Shown here in pieces: positions 42,417-50,995 of a DNA stretch of 64,000 nucleotides. This stretch comes from an uncultured Lachnospiraceae bacterium (GTDB lineage Bacteria; Bacillota; Clostridia; Lachnospirales; Lachnospiraceae): positions 104,421-168,420 of the forward strand of contig CAJUFE010000002.1 of the NCBI GenBank assembly GCA_910585635.1, in the 5' to 3' direction. Below the pieces are notes generated by a model. It was not told the DNA's origin. It worked only from the letters and a program-made list of their open reading frames with translations, and ran no database searches. A program made the translations under genes and the position numbers. How positions within the stretch are numbered: position 1 is the stretch's first letter; each line of letters opens with the position of its first letter.

Positions 42417-42842
42417 TCAATGCTGTCTGTTCGCATCTAAATAGTTTTGGAGGATGAAGACTGCCGCGATCTTGTCGATCACAGCCTTTCGGTCCTCTCT
42501 CCTGACGCCGCTCTCCATCAGGGTGCGCTCTGCCGACACGGTGCTCAAGCGCTCATCCCAGAGGATGACCGGGAGACCTGTCCGCCGCTCTAAGGCTTCT
42601 TTGAACGCCTCTACCTTCCGGGCTCTGGGTCCTGCCGTATTGTCCATATTCTTAGGATACCCCAAAACGATGGTGTTAACCTCATAGGCTGCCACCAGTT
42701 CCTCGATCCTGGCCAATGTCCTGCGGAGCTTGTCCTCTTTTTCCCGCCGGATCGTCTCCACGCCCTGGGCCGTGATCTGCAGTCCATCGCTGACAGCCAC
42801 GCCCACGGTCTTCGATCCGTGATCCAACCCTAATATCCTCAT
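42417..42842 (-). CDS. ruvX: Putative Holliday junction resolvase / pre-16S nuclease RuvX
   Basis: The 141-residue YqgF/RuvX-fold protein has ILGLDHGSKTVGVAVSD (first catalytic Asp), IVLGYPKNMDNTAG and VILWDERLSTVSAE (acidic residues), and KAVIDKIAAVFILQNYLD. I start at the ATG at 42842 because GGAGG lies five bases upstream and the length then fits the family; ATGs at 42854-42857 overlap that site. A 42-base tandem repeat lies immediately upstream. Confidence 0.92.
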   Translation of the reverse strand: MRILGLDHGSKTVGVAVSDGLQITAQGVETIRREKEDKLRRTLARIEELVAAYEVNTIVLGYPKNMDNTAGPRARKVEAFKEALERRTGLPVILWDERLSTVSAERTLMESGVRREDRKAVIDKIAAVFILQNYLDANRQH

Positions 42843-42879
42843 CTCTTCCTCCATCACGATCAGGTCCCGGCAGCCCCGG

Positions 42880-42990
42880 CATCAAGCCTGCCGGACATAT
42901 GCCCCAGCTCTGGCAGCCCCGCATCAAGCCTGCCAGGTACATGCCCCAGCCCTGGCAGCCACACATCAAGCCTGCCGGGTACATGCCCCG
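42880..42990. repeat. 42-base tandem repeat upstream of ruvX
   Basis: About 2.7 copies of a unit beginning CATCAAGCCTGCC and containing ATGCCCCAGC and CTGGCAGCC. It is intergenic, yet the unit is a multiple of three, and minus-strand frames stay open through it. Confidence 0.75.
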
Positions 42991-43040
42991 CTCCCAGGCC
43001 CAGGATGCCCTGACCCTGTCCGGGATCGCCCGCGCAAGTC

Positions 43041-43069
43041 AAATACCCCGCTGCAAGTGCGGGGTATTT
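43041..43069 (-). terminator. Terminator after ireB
   Basis: AAATACCCCGC and GCGGGGTATTT are perfect complements around a seven-base loop, between ireB and ruvX. The flanking T run is short. Confidence 0.6.
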
Positions 43070-43104
43070 ATCTTCACGTTCCTTTTCCTGCCGATCGTAT
43101 CCGC

Positions 43105-43371
43105 TCACTGCCTGAGCTTTGTATCAATGTATACCGCCATCATCTCCTCCAGGAGCTCGTCCCGTTCTACCTTCATGATCAGGCTCCTGGCATTCTTATG
43201 GCTGGTGATATAGGTTGGGTCTCCCGACATGATATAACCAACGATCTGATTGACAGGGTTATACCCTTTCTCCGTCAGGGCAACATAAACCTGCTCCAGG
43301 ACCTGCGCCGCGTCCGCCGTATCCTCCTGAAGATCCATAAACCGCGTGTCATAAATATTGCCCATCTTCAT
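43105..43371 (-). CDS. ireB: IreB-family regulatory protein
   Basis: The 88-residue protein matches the DUF965/IreB family (GNIYDTRFMDLQED; EKGYNPVNQIVGYIMSGDPTYITSHKNARSLI). In Enterococcus IreB is phosphorylated by the Ser/Thr kinase IreK and modulates cell-envelope stress responses. AAGGA precedes ATGs at 43371 and 43365; either may be used. It heads the conserved block with ruvX and DUF1292. Confidence 0.9.
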   Translation of the reverse strand: MKMGNIYDTRFMDLQEDTADAAQVLEQVYVALTEKGYNPVNQIVGYIMSGDPTYITSHKNARSLIMKVERDELLEEMMAVYIDTKLRQ

Positions 43372-43462
43372 CACGTCCTTATCACTATTCTATCTTATTC
43401 TAAACCATAAATGGTTTTTCGGCAAGGAAAATTTCGCCTTTTTCTGTTTTTTCTATATTTTT

Positions 43463-44938
43463 TCACCATTTTAACTGAAAGAGAAGGAGATCATCCGTCA
43501 AGATCTCCCGGCCTGTCCCCTCCACGAGACACCCCTTCCCACAAGATCTGACCGGCTCTTGCCCTTCCTTTATGGGCAGCGCCGCCCGCACATACTCTCT
43601 GGTGTGGCCCACCATATACCTCTCTTTGCCGATCACAGCCTCTTCCTCTAAGAGCACCTGGATATCCTGCCCCAGGAAGCCTTCGCGAAACTGCCTGGAC
43701 AAGGTCCTTTCCAGGCCTAAAAGCTCCTCACTGCGCCTGGCCTTGACCTGCTCCGGCACCTGGTCCGGCATGGCGGCCGCCCTGGTCCCCTTCCGTTTAG
43801 AATATTTAAAGATATGCATCTCGTAGAGTCCCAGCCCCTCCAGGAACCGTCTGGTCTCCTCGAACTCGTCTTCCGTCTCCCCAGGAAAGCCGACGATCAC
43901 ATCGGTGGTGATCGCCGGGCGGGCAAATGCTCTCCGCAGAAGACTGCACACCTCCTGGTATTCCCGGGGCGTGTAACGCCGGCCCATCCTTTTTAAGGTG
44001 GCCTCACAGCCGCTCTGGAGGGAAAGATGGAAATGGGGGCATACCTTGGGCATAGCGGCCAGCGCGGCGGCAAAGTCCTCTGTCACGATCCGCGGCTCCA
44101 ATGATCCCAGCCGGATCCGTTCCAGGCCCGAGATCTTCTGGAGCCTTCCGAGCAGCTCCAAGAGAGCAGGGCCTCCCTTTTCCAGCCCTTCAAGACCTGA
44201 GCCGTAGGAGCTTAGATGGATCCCGGTCAAGACCACCTCCTTGTGCCCGCCGGCAGTCAGCTGCTCTACCTCGCCCACCACATCCCCGATCTGGCGGCTC
44301 CGCACCCGCCCTCTCGTATACGGGATGATGCAGTAGCTGCAGAACTGGTCGCAGCCATCCTGGATCTTCACCGGCACGCGGGTGTGGAAGGGCGCTTGGT
44401 CCACATGGAGCTCCTCATACTCCCGGGTCTTTCCGATATCGATGATATGCACGCTCTCCGGGCAGCCTTGGCCCCGACCGCCCTGCTCCTGACGCTCTTG
44501 CTCCTGACGGCCCTGCTCCTGACGCTTTTGCTCCTGACGGCCCTGCTCCTGACGTTCCTGCTCCTGACGGCCCTGTTCCTGACGCTCTTGCTCCCGGAAA
44601 TAGTCTGCCAGGATCCCCACCAGATCCTTCTTCCTGTTATTCCCGATCAGGATATCCGCCGAACCGTCCTTTTCAAGCTCCGCAGCTGCCGCCTGCACAT
44701 AACAGCCCACCGCGACCACACAAGCCCCCGGGTTCTTGACCCTGGCGCGGTGGAGCATCTGCCGGGATTTTTTGTCAGCTACATTGGTGACGGAACAGGT
44801 ATTGATGATACAGACATCCGCCGGCTCCCCAAAAGCCACGACCGTATATCCCGCCTCCTTTAAGAGCTGTTCCATGGCCTCTGTCTCGTAGGCGTTCACC
44901 TTACAGCCCAGATTGTGCAGTGATGCTCTTCTTCCCAT
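43463..44938 (-). CDS. mtaB: tRNA t6A37 methylthiotransferase MtaB-like with repeat insertion
   Basis: The radical-SAM enzyme adds a methylthio group to t6A37 of tRNA. The N-terminal cluster ligands lie in HNLGCKVNAYE, INTCSVTN and VAVGCYVQ; the SAM cluster is CDQFCSYC with PYTRGRVRSR; a C-terminal TRAM domain follows. LGCKVN favours MtaB over MiaB. At 491 residues it is about 50 longer than usual because residues 114-156 are an in-frame QERQEQGRQEQ repeat in the hinge between the two cluster domains. The ATG at 44938 has GGAGAAGGA upstream; an ATG at 44953 is possible. Confidence 0.9.
   Translation of the reverse strand: MGRRASLHNLGCKVNAYETEAMEQLLKEAGYTVVAFGEPADVCIINTCSVTNVADKKSRQMLHRARVKNPGACVVAVGCYVQAAAAELEKDGSADILIGNNRKKDLVGILADYFREQERQEQGRQEQERQEQGRQEQKRQEQGRQEQERQEQGGRGQGCPESVHIIDIGKTREYEELHVDQAPFHTRVPVKIQDGCDQFCSYCIIPYTRGRVRSRQIGDVVGEVEQLTAGGHKEVVLTGIHLSSYGSGLEGLEKGGPALLELLGRLQKISGLERIRLGSLEPRIVTEDFAAALAAMPKVCPHFHLSLQSGCEATLKRMGRRYTPREYQEVCSLLRRAFARPAITTDVIVGFPGETEDEFEETRRFLEGLGLYEMHIFKYSKRKGTRAAAMPDQVPEQVKARRSEELLGLERTLSRQFREGFLGQDIQVLLEEEAVIGKERYMVGHTREYVRAALPIKEGQEPVRSCGKGCLVEGTGREILTDDLLLFQLKW
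44470..44595. repeat. 15/30-base in-frame repeat in mtaB
   Basis: CTGCTCCTGACG-type 15-base units recur about eight times and encode alternating GRQEQ and ERQEQ. Confidence 0.85.
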
Positions 44939-45116
44939 ATCATCCTTCTCCATTCTTTTTACAAACTCGCTATTGACTTTTTCTCGCCTTCTCTGTAGTA
45001 TGGAAGCAGGGGAAGATATCCTATAGCCATACAGAAGATCCGCCGTTGACTGTTTTTCTGCATAGGGGGGCATACATATCCTCTACTTTGATCATCACTT
45101 AAAGGAGGGCATCCGC

Positions 45117-45350
45117 ATGAAGACCGTTCGTATTTCGCTAAATTCTATCGATAAGGTTAAGTCTTTCGTAAATGATCTGACTAAATTTGACGTGGATTTC
45201 GATCTGGTATCCGGCAGGTATGTGATCGATGCAAAGTCCATCATGGGCATCTTCAGCTTGGACTTATCCAAGCCCATCGATCTAAACATCCACGCCGAGA
45301 GCGGGATCGAAGAGATCCTGGATACGTTATCACCTTATATCATCCAGTAG
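45117..45350 (+). CDS. HPr-like protein lacking the active-site histidine
   Basis: The 77-residue protein aligns with the PTS phosphocarrier HPr over its length (VRISLNSIDKVKSFVNDLTKF, then VIDAKSIMGIFSLDLSKP). The GLHARP loop with His15 is missing (NSIDKV instead), while the regulatory Ser46 segment AKSIMGIFSLDL is kept. It cannot relay phosphate as HPr does. Crh of Bacillus also lacks His15 and acts with CcpA through Ser46, so a Crh-like or other regulatory role is plausible. AAAGGAGG precedes the ATG, and a terminator follows. Confidence 0.75.
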   Translation: MKTVRISLNSIDKVKSFVNDLTKFDVDFDLVSGRYVIDAKSIMGIFSLDLSKPIDLNIHAESGIEEILDTLSPYIIQ

Positions 45351-45371
45351 CTCCGTCCCCGGCCTTGACAG

Positions 45372-45404
45372 AGTGCGCCACCCTTACAGGTGACGCACTT
45401 TTTT
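45372..45404 (+). terminator. Rho-independent terminator
   Basis: AGTGCGcCACC pairs with GGTGaCGCACT, followed by six T. It ends the HPr-like gene and lies near the thiI end on the other strand. Confidence 0.85.
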
Positions 45405-45443
45405 CGTTCTCTGCCTTCCATCTCGACTTTCTGCGGCTGCGGC

Positions 45444-46631
45444 TCACCGCCGGCCGCAGTCCACCACCTCCGCCGTCTCTACAGCCGTCTCTACCAGCTG
45501 ATCGATCCGCTCCGCCAGCTTCCCCTCCGAATGCCGGATCTTGCGGATATCCGGCCTGGTCACCGGGTGCTTGGCCACAAAGATCGTACAGCAATCCTCA
45601 AAGGGCTGGATCGAGGTCTCAAAGGTCCCGATCTTCTCCGCGATATCCACGATCTCCTGCTTGTCAAAGCCGATCACCGGCCGGAACACAGGCATGGTGC
45701 ATACCTCATCCGTAGCGGCCAGGGACTGGACCGTCTGGGAAGCCACCTGCCCGATGCTCTCCCCGGTGATCAGCCCCAGACATTTCTGCTCCCTGGCGAT
45801 CCGCTCCCCGATCCGCATCATATAGCGGCGCATGATGATCGTCAGCTCCTCGTGGGGGCACTGGTCGTAGATATACAGCTGGATATCGGTAAAGTTCACG
45901 ATATGGAGCCGGATCGGCCCTCCATACCTGGACACCAGGCGGGCCAGCTCCACCACCTTTTCCTTAGCCCGCTCGCTGGTATAGGGCGGCGCATGGAAGT
46001 AGACCGCTTCGATCACCACCCCGCGCTTGGCGATCATATACCCTGCCACCGGGCTGTCGATCCCGCCGGATAACAGCAGCATCGCCCGCCCGTTGGTGCC
46101 CACCGGCATACCGCCCGGGCCGGGGATCACCTGGGAATACAGGTTGATGCGGCTGCGGACCTCCACATGGAGCATCACCTGGGGATGGTGTACATCCACG
46201 GAAAGCCCCGGAAATGTCTCCAGCAGCATCTCCCCCAGATCCCGGTTGATCTCCTCCGAGGTCTTGGGATACTGCTTGTTCGCTCTCCTGGCATCCACCT
46301 TAAAGGTAAAGTCCTTCCTGGGGTACACCTGGTCCAGATACGCCGCCGCCTGCTTTTTCAGCTCCTCAAAGCCAAGATCCTCCACCTGCACCAGGGGGCA
46401 GATCGCGGAAACCCCGAACACCCGCTTTAACGCTGCCAGGGCATCCTCGTACTCAAAGTCCGACAGGGCATTGGCATAGATCCGCCCGGTCTCCTTGACC
46501 ACCTCAAACTCGCCCTCCACCGCCTGCAGGGCAAGACGGATCTGTTTCACCAGCGCGTCCTCGAACATGTACCGGTTCTTTCCTTTCACGCCGATCTCCG
46601 CATACTTGATCAAAAATGACTGATATCTCAT
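45444..46631 (-). CDS. thiI: tRNA 4-thiouridylase ThiI
   Basis: The 395-residue protein has a ferredoxin-like/THUMP N-terminus (to about 165) and a PP-loop ATPase domain with LLSGGIDSPVAGYMIAKRG and ITGESIGQVASQT. It lacks the C-terminal rhodanese domain of the E. coli enzyme, as do many Firmicutes forms that take sulfur directly from a dedicated NifS-like desulfurase. The nifS gene directly upstream on the same strand fits that. Function: 4-thiouridine at tRNA position 8 and possibly thiazole sulfur transfer. Confidence 0.94.
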   Translation of the reverse strand: MRYQSFLIKYAEIGVKGKNRYMFEDALVKQIRLALQAVEGEFEVVKETGRIYANALSDFEYEDALAALKRVFGVSAICPLVQVEDLGFEELKKQAAAYLDQVYPRKDFTFKVDARRANKQYPKTSEEINRDLGEMLLETFPGLSVDVHHPQVMLHVEVRSRINLYSQVIPGPGGMPVGTNGRAMLLLSGGIDSPVAGYMIAKRGVVIEAVYFHAPPYTSERAKEKVVELARLVSRYGGPIRLHIVNFTDIQLYIYDQCPHEELTIIMRRYMMRIGERIAREQKCLGLITGESIGQVASQTVQSLAATDEVCTMPVFRPVIGFDKQEIVDIAEKIGTFETSIQPFEDCCTIFVAKHPVTRPDIRKIRHSEGKLAERIDQLVETAVETAEVVDCGRR

Positions 46632-46686
46632 CCTTCTTCTCTCTCCTTACCTTCGACAGTCCCATCTCTGCCCGCAGCGCCCCAGG

Positions 46687-46880
46687 CCTGGGCCTTTTGC
46701 GCCTGCCCCCGGCTGTCCCCATGACGCCCCGGGCCGGACCTTTTGCGCCTGCCTTCCCGGCTGTCCCTATGACGCCCCGGGTCCGGGCCTTTTGCGCCTG
46801 CCTTCCCGGCTGTCCCTATGACGCCCCGGGCCGGGCCTTCTGCGCCTGCCTTCCCGGCTGTCCTGCAGGGTCCGCACCCC
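46687..46880. repeat. 46-49-base intergenic tandem repeat between nifS and thiI
   Basis: About four copies of a unit containing CCTTTTGCGCCTGCC, CCCGGCTGTCCC and ATGACGCCCCGGG. It fills most of the 256-base gap. Unit length varies, so the coding frame is not kept. Confidence 0.8.
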
Positions 46881-46887
46881 GCCTCGG

Positions 46888-48054
46888 TCACCTGTGTCTG
46901 GATCCGCCCCCGTACCGCCGGAGCATGGGCAGCAGCTCTTTTAAGGCCTGGATGGTATAGTCCAGCTCCTCCTCTGTGTTATATATGCCCAGACTGAACC
47001 GCAGGGTGGAGTCCAAAAGCTCCTTTTTGATCCCCACCGCCTTTAAGGTGCCGCTGAGCGCCGGATGATGGGACGAGCAGGCAGAGCCGCTGGACACATA
47101 GATCCCCCGCTCCTCCAGAGCATGGAGCAGCACCTCGCTGCGCACGCCTGCAAAGCTGACGCTGATGATCTGGGGAGCGCTCTTTAGCCCTCTCTTGCTG
47201 TTCACCACCGCTCCTTCGACCTCCTCCATCCGGTCGATCAGGTGGTCCTTTAAGCGGACCATCCTGTCTATATAGCCGGAAAGGTCCCGGTATATCTCCT
47301 GAGCCGCCACGCCCAGGCCAGCTACCCCCGGCACATTCTCCGTCCCGGACCGCAGGCCCCTTTGCTGACCACCTCCGTAGATGATCGGCTTGATCTTCGA
47401 CTTCTCATCGATATACAAAAACCCGGTCCCCTTAGGCCCATGGATCTTGTGTCCGCTGGCGCTCAAAAGATCGATCCCCTCCCGCTTAGGGCGGATCTCA
47501 TATTTCCCATAAGCCTGGATCCCGTCTACATGGAAGAGGATCTTTGGATCCTTCGCCTTTACCAGGCGCCCGATCTCCTCTATGGGCTCCACCGCCCCGA
47601 TCTCATTGTTCACATACATCACCGAGACCAGCACCGTGTCCGGGCGGATCGCCTGCTCCAGCTCATTCAGAGAGATGTGCCCGTCCCCGTCCACCCCTAG
47701 ATACGTCACCTCAAAGCCCTGGCCCTCCAGATAGGTCAGCGGCTGATACACCGACGCATGCTCGATCCTGGTGCTGATGATATGCTTTCCCGCCCGCCAG
47801 TTAGCCAGTGCTCCGCCGATCAGTGCCATGTTATTCGACTCCGTCCCGCCGGATGTGAACAAGATCTCCTTATCCTCTACCCGCAGGGTCTTGGCTATGG
47901 CGGCCCTTGCTTCCTTAATATAGTGCTCTGCCTCCATCCCTTTTTTATGTTTGGCGGATGGGTTCCCGTAATCCTCGGTCATCGCTTTGACCACGATCTT
48001 TCGCACAGGCTCCATGACCCGCGTCGTGGCCGCATTATCCAGATATACTTCCAT
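46888..48054 (-). CDS. Cysteine desulfurase, NifS/IscS family
   Basis: The 388-residue PLP enzyme mobilises sulfur from cysteine. It has MEVYLDNAATT, the PLP Lys in SGHKIHGPKG and the active Cys in YVSSGSACSS. The ATG at 48054 follows GAGGAG. It is paired with thiI, and in Firmicutes such pairs supply sulfur for 4-thiouridine. A long tandem repeat separates the two genes. Confidence 0.9.
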   Translation of the reverse strand: MEVYLDNAATTRVMEPVRKIVVKAMTEDYGNPSAKHKKGMEAEHYIKEARAAIAKTLRVEDKEILFTSGGTESNNMALIGGALANWRAGKHIISTRIEHASVYQPLTYLEGQGFEVTYLGVDGDGHISLNELEQAIRPDTVLVSVMYVNNEIGAVEPIEEIGRLVKAKDPKILFHVDGIQAYGKYEIRPKREGIDLLSASGHKIHGPKGTGFLYIDEKSKIKPIIYGGGQQRGLRSGTENVPGVAGLGVAAQEIYRDLSGYIDRMVRLKDHLIDRMEEVEGAVVNSKRGLKSAPQIISVSFAGVRSEVLLHALEERGIYVSSGSACSSHHPALSGTLKAVGIKKELLDSTLRFSLGIYNTEEELDYTIQALKELLPMLRRYGGGSRHR

Positions 48055-48092
48055 CTCCTCAACCTCTGTTCCTGTACTTCTTCGCCATGATG

Positions 48093-48839
48093 TCACCGCT
48101 CCCCTTCCAGCTCCAGCTGCAGCATCAGTATGGAAAGGAGCGCCAGTCCCGCCGTCTCTGTCCGCAGGATCCGCTTCCCCAGAGAGACCGGGCGAAAGCC
48201 TGCCGCCTCCGCCTGCAGGACCTCCTGCGGGGCAAAACCGCCCTCCGGCCCGATGAACAGGGCGATCCGCTGACCGGGGGCTACCCTTGCCAACTCCTCT
48301 CTGGTCCCTGCCATCCCCTTCTGATGCTCGTAAGCAAAAAGCGCCACATCACTGCCCGCGGCATCCTCCAGGGCTTCCTTAAAGGACAAGACCCGGGCCA
48401 CCTCCGGGATCAGGCTGCGCTTGGACTGCATAGCTGCGCTCTCGGCGATCGCCTGCCAACGCCTCCGCTTGTTCGCCTCTCTTTTCGGCTCCAGCTTCAC
48501 CACGGCATTCTCCGTGGCCACCGGCACGATCCGGACCGCCCCCAGCTCCACCGCCTTCTGGATGATCAGCTCCAGCTTATCGCCCTTGGGGAGCCCCTGA
48601 TACAAAGAGATCTGTGCCGGCAGCTCCCGCCCCTCTTCTTCACCGGTCACATCCGCCAGGATCTCGTCCGTCCCGATCCGGCTGATCCGGCTGAGCATAT
48701 CCCTCCCGGCTCCGTCACTGATCAAGACCATCTCACCCGGCGCCATACGGAGCACATTCCGTATATGGCCCACATCCGGCCCGGTGATCCGGATCTGCCC
48801 GCCTTGGATCTGCCCCGGCTCCACAAAAAAATGATGCAT
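48093..48839 (-). CDS. rsmE: 16S rRNA m3U1498 methyltransferase RsmE
   Basis: The 248-residue SPOUT methyltransferase has an N-terminal PUA-like part (HHFFVEPGQIQGGQIRI) and the knot motifs IGPEGGFAPQE and LGKRILRTETA. GGAGGA precedes the ATG at 48839; the extra 13 codons upstream lack a site. It follows prmA, as in many Firmicutes, and methylates 16S rRNA in the decoding region. Confidence 0.93.
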   Translation of the reverse strand: MHHFFVEPGQIQGGQIRITGPDVGHIRNVLRMAPGEMVLISDGAGRDMLSRISRIGTDEILADVTGEEEGRELPAQISLYQGLPKGDKLELIIQKAVELGAVRIVPVATENAVVKLEPKREANKRRRWQAIAESAAMQSKRSLIPEVARVLSFKEALEDAAGSDVALFAYEHQKGMAGTREELARVAPGQRIALFIGPEGGFAPQEVLQAEAAGFRPVSLGKRILRTETAGLALLSILMLQLELEGER

Positions 48840-48924
48840 CCTGTCCTCCCTGCCCGCTGCTCCAGTCCATCGCTGCATCGATCATAAAGTATGCTGTGCC
48901 TGTTATCCAGTCATCTGTGCATCT

Positions 48925-49884
48925 TTACCCGATCATCCTGGCTGTCACACTGACCCACTCGCCCTGGCGGGTCACCTCTATGATCTCAAACCGTTCATTA
49001 GCCTCAAAGGCCTTTTTCACATCCGCTTCCTTTGTATCGATGATACCGGAGGCGATCATGATCCCGCCCTTCTTTAGATGAAGGGGAGCCTCCGCCTGGA
49101 GCAGGATGATCACCGGAGCCAGGATGTTCGCCACCAGGATGTCATAGATCCCATGGCCGGCCCAGTCCTGTACCACAGGGTCGTCGATGATGTTCCCCTG
49201 CAGCACCTGGAACCGCTCCTTGGGGATGGCGTTAGCGGCCAGGTTCTCTTTGACCGCCGCGATCGCATTGTCATCCAGGTCCGTCCCTTTGACCGCCCGG
49301 GCCCCCAGCTTTAAGGCCGCGATCCCTAAGATCCCGCTGCCGGTCCCCACATCCAGCACCAGACTGTCCCTGGTCACATAGCGCTGCAGCTGCCGGATGC
49401 ACAGCTGGGTGGTCTCGTGCTTTCCCGTCCCAAAAGCCGTCCCCGGATCGATCTGGATCTGGAGCTTGTCCTTGTGCTCCTCAGGGACCGCCTCCCAGGT
49501 AGGCTTGATCAAGATATCATCCACGGTAAAGGGCTTAAAATACTGCTTCCAGTTATCGATCCAATCTTTATCCTCCGTCTCCGAACAGACGATCCTCTGC
49601 TCTCCCAGATCCACAAAGTCCGCCAGCTCCTTAAGCCCATCCCGGACCCGCTCCAGCCAGGCGCCCGCATCCGCGTCCTCCTCCAGATAAAAATGGATAC
49701 GCGCCCTGCCCTCATCCGGCGGGAGCTTTGGCAAGATATCGATGAACATCCCCTTCGTATCCCGCTCCGTCAGCGGGACCAGATCCTCGATCTCCACCCC
49801 TTCGATCCCCAGGTCTGCCAGCATACTGACGACCAGATCCTCCGCCTCCGTGGTGGTGGTCAGTGTGAATTTCTTCCATTTCAT
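48925..49884 (-). CDS. prmA: Ribosomal protein L11 methyltransferase
   Basis: The 319-residue protein methylates L11. It has an N-terminal substrate domain (MKWKKFTLTTTTEAEDLV), DPGTAFGTGKHETTQLCI, the SAM motif DVGTGSGILGIAALKLGA and DILVANILAPVI. The ATG at 49884 follows GGGAG. The long 5' gap to marR holds a possible structured RNA and the marR terminator. Confidence 0.94.
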   Translation of the reverse strand: MKWKKFTLTTTTEAEDLVVSMLADLGIEGVEIEDLVPLTERDTKGMFIDILPKLPPDEGRARIHFYLEEDADAGAWLERVRDGLKELADFVDLGEQRIVCSETEDKDWIDNWKQYFKPFTVDDILIKPTWEAVPEEHKDKLQIQIDPGTAFGTGKHETTQLCIRQLQRYVTRDSLVLDVGTGSGILGIAALKLGARAVKGTDLDDNAIAAVKENLAANAIPKERFQVLQGNIIDDPVVQDWAGHGIYDILVANILAPVIILLQAEAPLHLKKGGIMIASGIIDTKEADVKKAFEANERFEIIEVTRQGEWVSVTARMIG

Positions 49885-50101
49885 AATGCTCCCGTCCCTT
49901 CTCATGATCTCCTGCCGTCCATCCACCGGGAAAGTCGGCCAGGACCGCTCTACAAATCATAGCATAGTTTCTTTGGGCTTTCAAGCGCATGTGGATATGT
50001 CGCAGAAAGGCCTCCCCCAAAATTTTTTAAATATTTTTTGGATCCATGCAATAAAACCCTCCCCCCCTGCATTAATCTATTGAACGGATGAAGATGCCAT
50101 A

Positions 50102-50193
50102 CCAAGACCGCCCTCCAAGGGCAAACCTATCAAGAAACGAGATCCCTTGATAACATCACACCCCATCACACCGCCTGCGGGAGACGGTCTTGG
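50102..50193. ncRNA. Candidate structured RNA in the prmA-marR gap
   Basis: CCAAGACCG (50102-50110) pairs with CGGTCTTGG (50185-50193), with further imperfect pairing inward. Inside, TATCAAG (50128-50134) pairs with CTTGATA (50146-50152), and CCCT/AGGG and CCCTT/AAGGG offer competing pairings. No coding frame is convincing. It could be a leader of prmA on minus or a small RNA on plus. No known riboswitch class was recognised. Confidence 0.4.
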
Positions 50194-50237
50194 CGGAGAT
50201 CTTCAAGATCACAAACTAATTGGCGATTAGGATCTGT

Positions 50238-50296
50238 AACGAAAAATGGAGCGGTGCCTGCCGGATCATCTGGCAAGGCCCTCTCCATTTTTCGTT
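50238..50296. terminator. Bidirectional terminator after marR
   Basis: AACGAAAAATGGAG (50238-50251) is complementary to CTCCATTTTTCGTT (50283-50296), with an inner GCCTGCC/GGCAaGGC stem. It lies directly after the marR stop on the minus strand and has T runs in both directions. Confidence 0.8.
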
Positions 50297-50302
50297 CTCC
50301 TC

Positions 50303-50797
50303 TCACTTATCCCGTCCACAGCAGCTGCTCGTCATCGCATATCTCTCCTCCTGATGGGCCTCCAGCTTTTTCAGCACGCCGGCCAATCCCCGCAGGGTCT
50401 GGAAAAAGATCTCCTTATCCTCCTCGTCCAGACAGTCGATCTCGGCCTTCAGCTTTTCTTTAGCCATATCCCGCTCCTGGCCCATCACCTGCTCCCCCTT
50501 ATCGGTCAGATGGATGAGCACCAGCTTCCGGTTCTCCTGCCGGTAACGCCGTTCCACATAGCCCTCTTCCACCAGCGCCGCCACCAGACGGGTCGCCTGC
50601 TCTTTGGAGCAGCCGATACAGGACGCCGCCTGGCTCATGGTCAGCGTATCCCGCCTGGCCAGCGTCATCATCAGATACAGCTGGTATTTGGTAAAACGCA
50701 TCTGCTGACGGTCGATCGAATTCAAGATCAGGCGTTGTGATGCTGTAAAAACCTCAAAAAGCTTCTGCACGCCATCATCATTTGTCCACCTTTCCAT
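50303..50797 (-). CDS. MarR family transcriptional regulator
   Basis: The 164-residue protein has the winged helix-turn-helix (about 45-105: LTMSQAASCIGCSKEQATRLVAALVEEGYVERRY and a wing with RKLVLIHLTDKGEQV). The C-terminus ends TSSCCGRDK with vicinal Cys, and another Cys lies in the recognition region (SCIGCSKEQ), so redox or metal sensing is conceivable. It diverges from citrate synthase, and ATCATTGA-type repeats in the shared region may be its operator. Confidence 0.85.
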   Translation of the reverse strand: MERWTNDDGVQKLFEVFTASQRLILNSIDRQQMRFTKYQLYLMMTLARRDTLTMSQAASCIGCSKEQATRLVAALVEEGYVERRYRQENRKLVLIHLTDKGEQVMGQERDMAKEKLKAEIDCLDEEDKEIFFQTLRGLAGVLKKLEAHQEERYAMTSSCCGRDK

Positions 50798-50879
50798 CCC
50801 TATCCCCTGCCTCCTGGACCCTTAAGCCCCGGTCCGCTCCTTATTTTTCTCCATTATACGCCTGTAACCGTCATAAGTC

Positions 50880-50931
50880 AATCATTGATCTATGTTTATC
50901 ATTGACATTTATCAATCAAATGTGATATAAC
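50880..50931. promoter_or_regulatory. Citrate synthase promoter with candidate MarR sites
   Basis: TTGACA (50902-50907), 18 bases and TATAAC (50926-50931) form a plus-strand promoter. CAATCATTGAT, TATCATTGACA and ATCAATCAA, related direct and inverted repeats, overlap it. Control by the divergent MarR protein is inferred. Confidence 0.5.
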
Positions 50932-50995
50932 TATCCATATACGCACGAGCCGGGAACACGGCCCGATGCGATCTTTTTTGAAAGAGAGGTATCTT

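Noticed and set aside
42682..42984. Minus-strand frame of 100 codons over the repeat upstream of ruvX
   Set aside because: It reads through the 42-base repeat and then overlaps ruvX out of frame; it has no domain or start signal.
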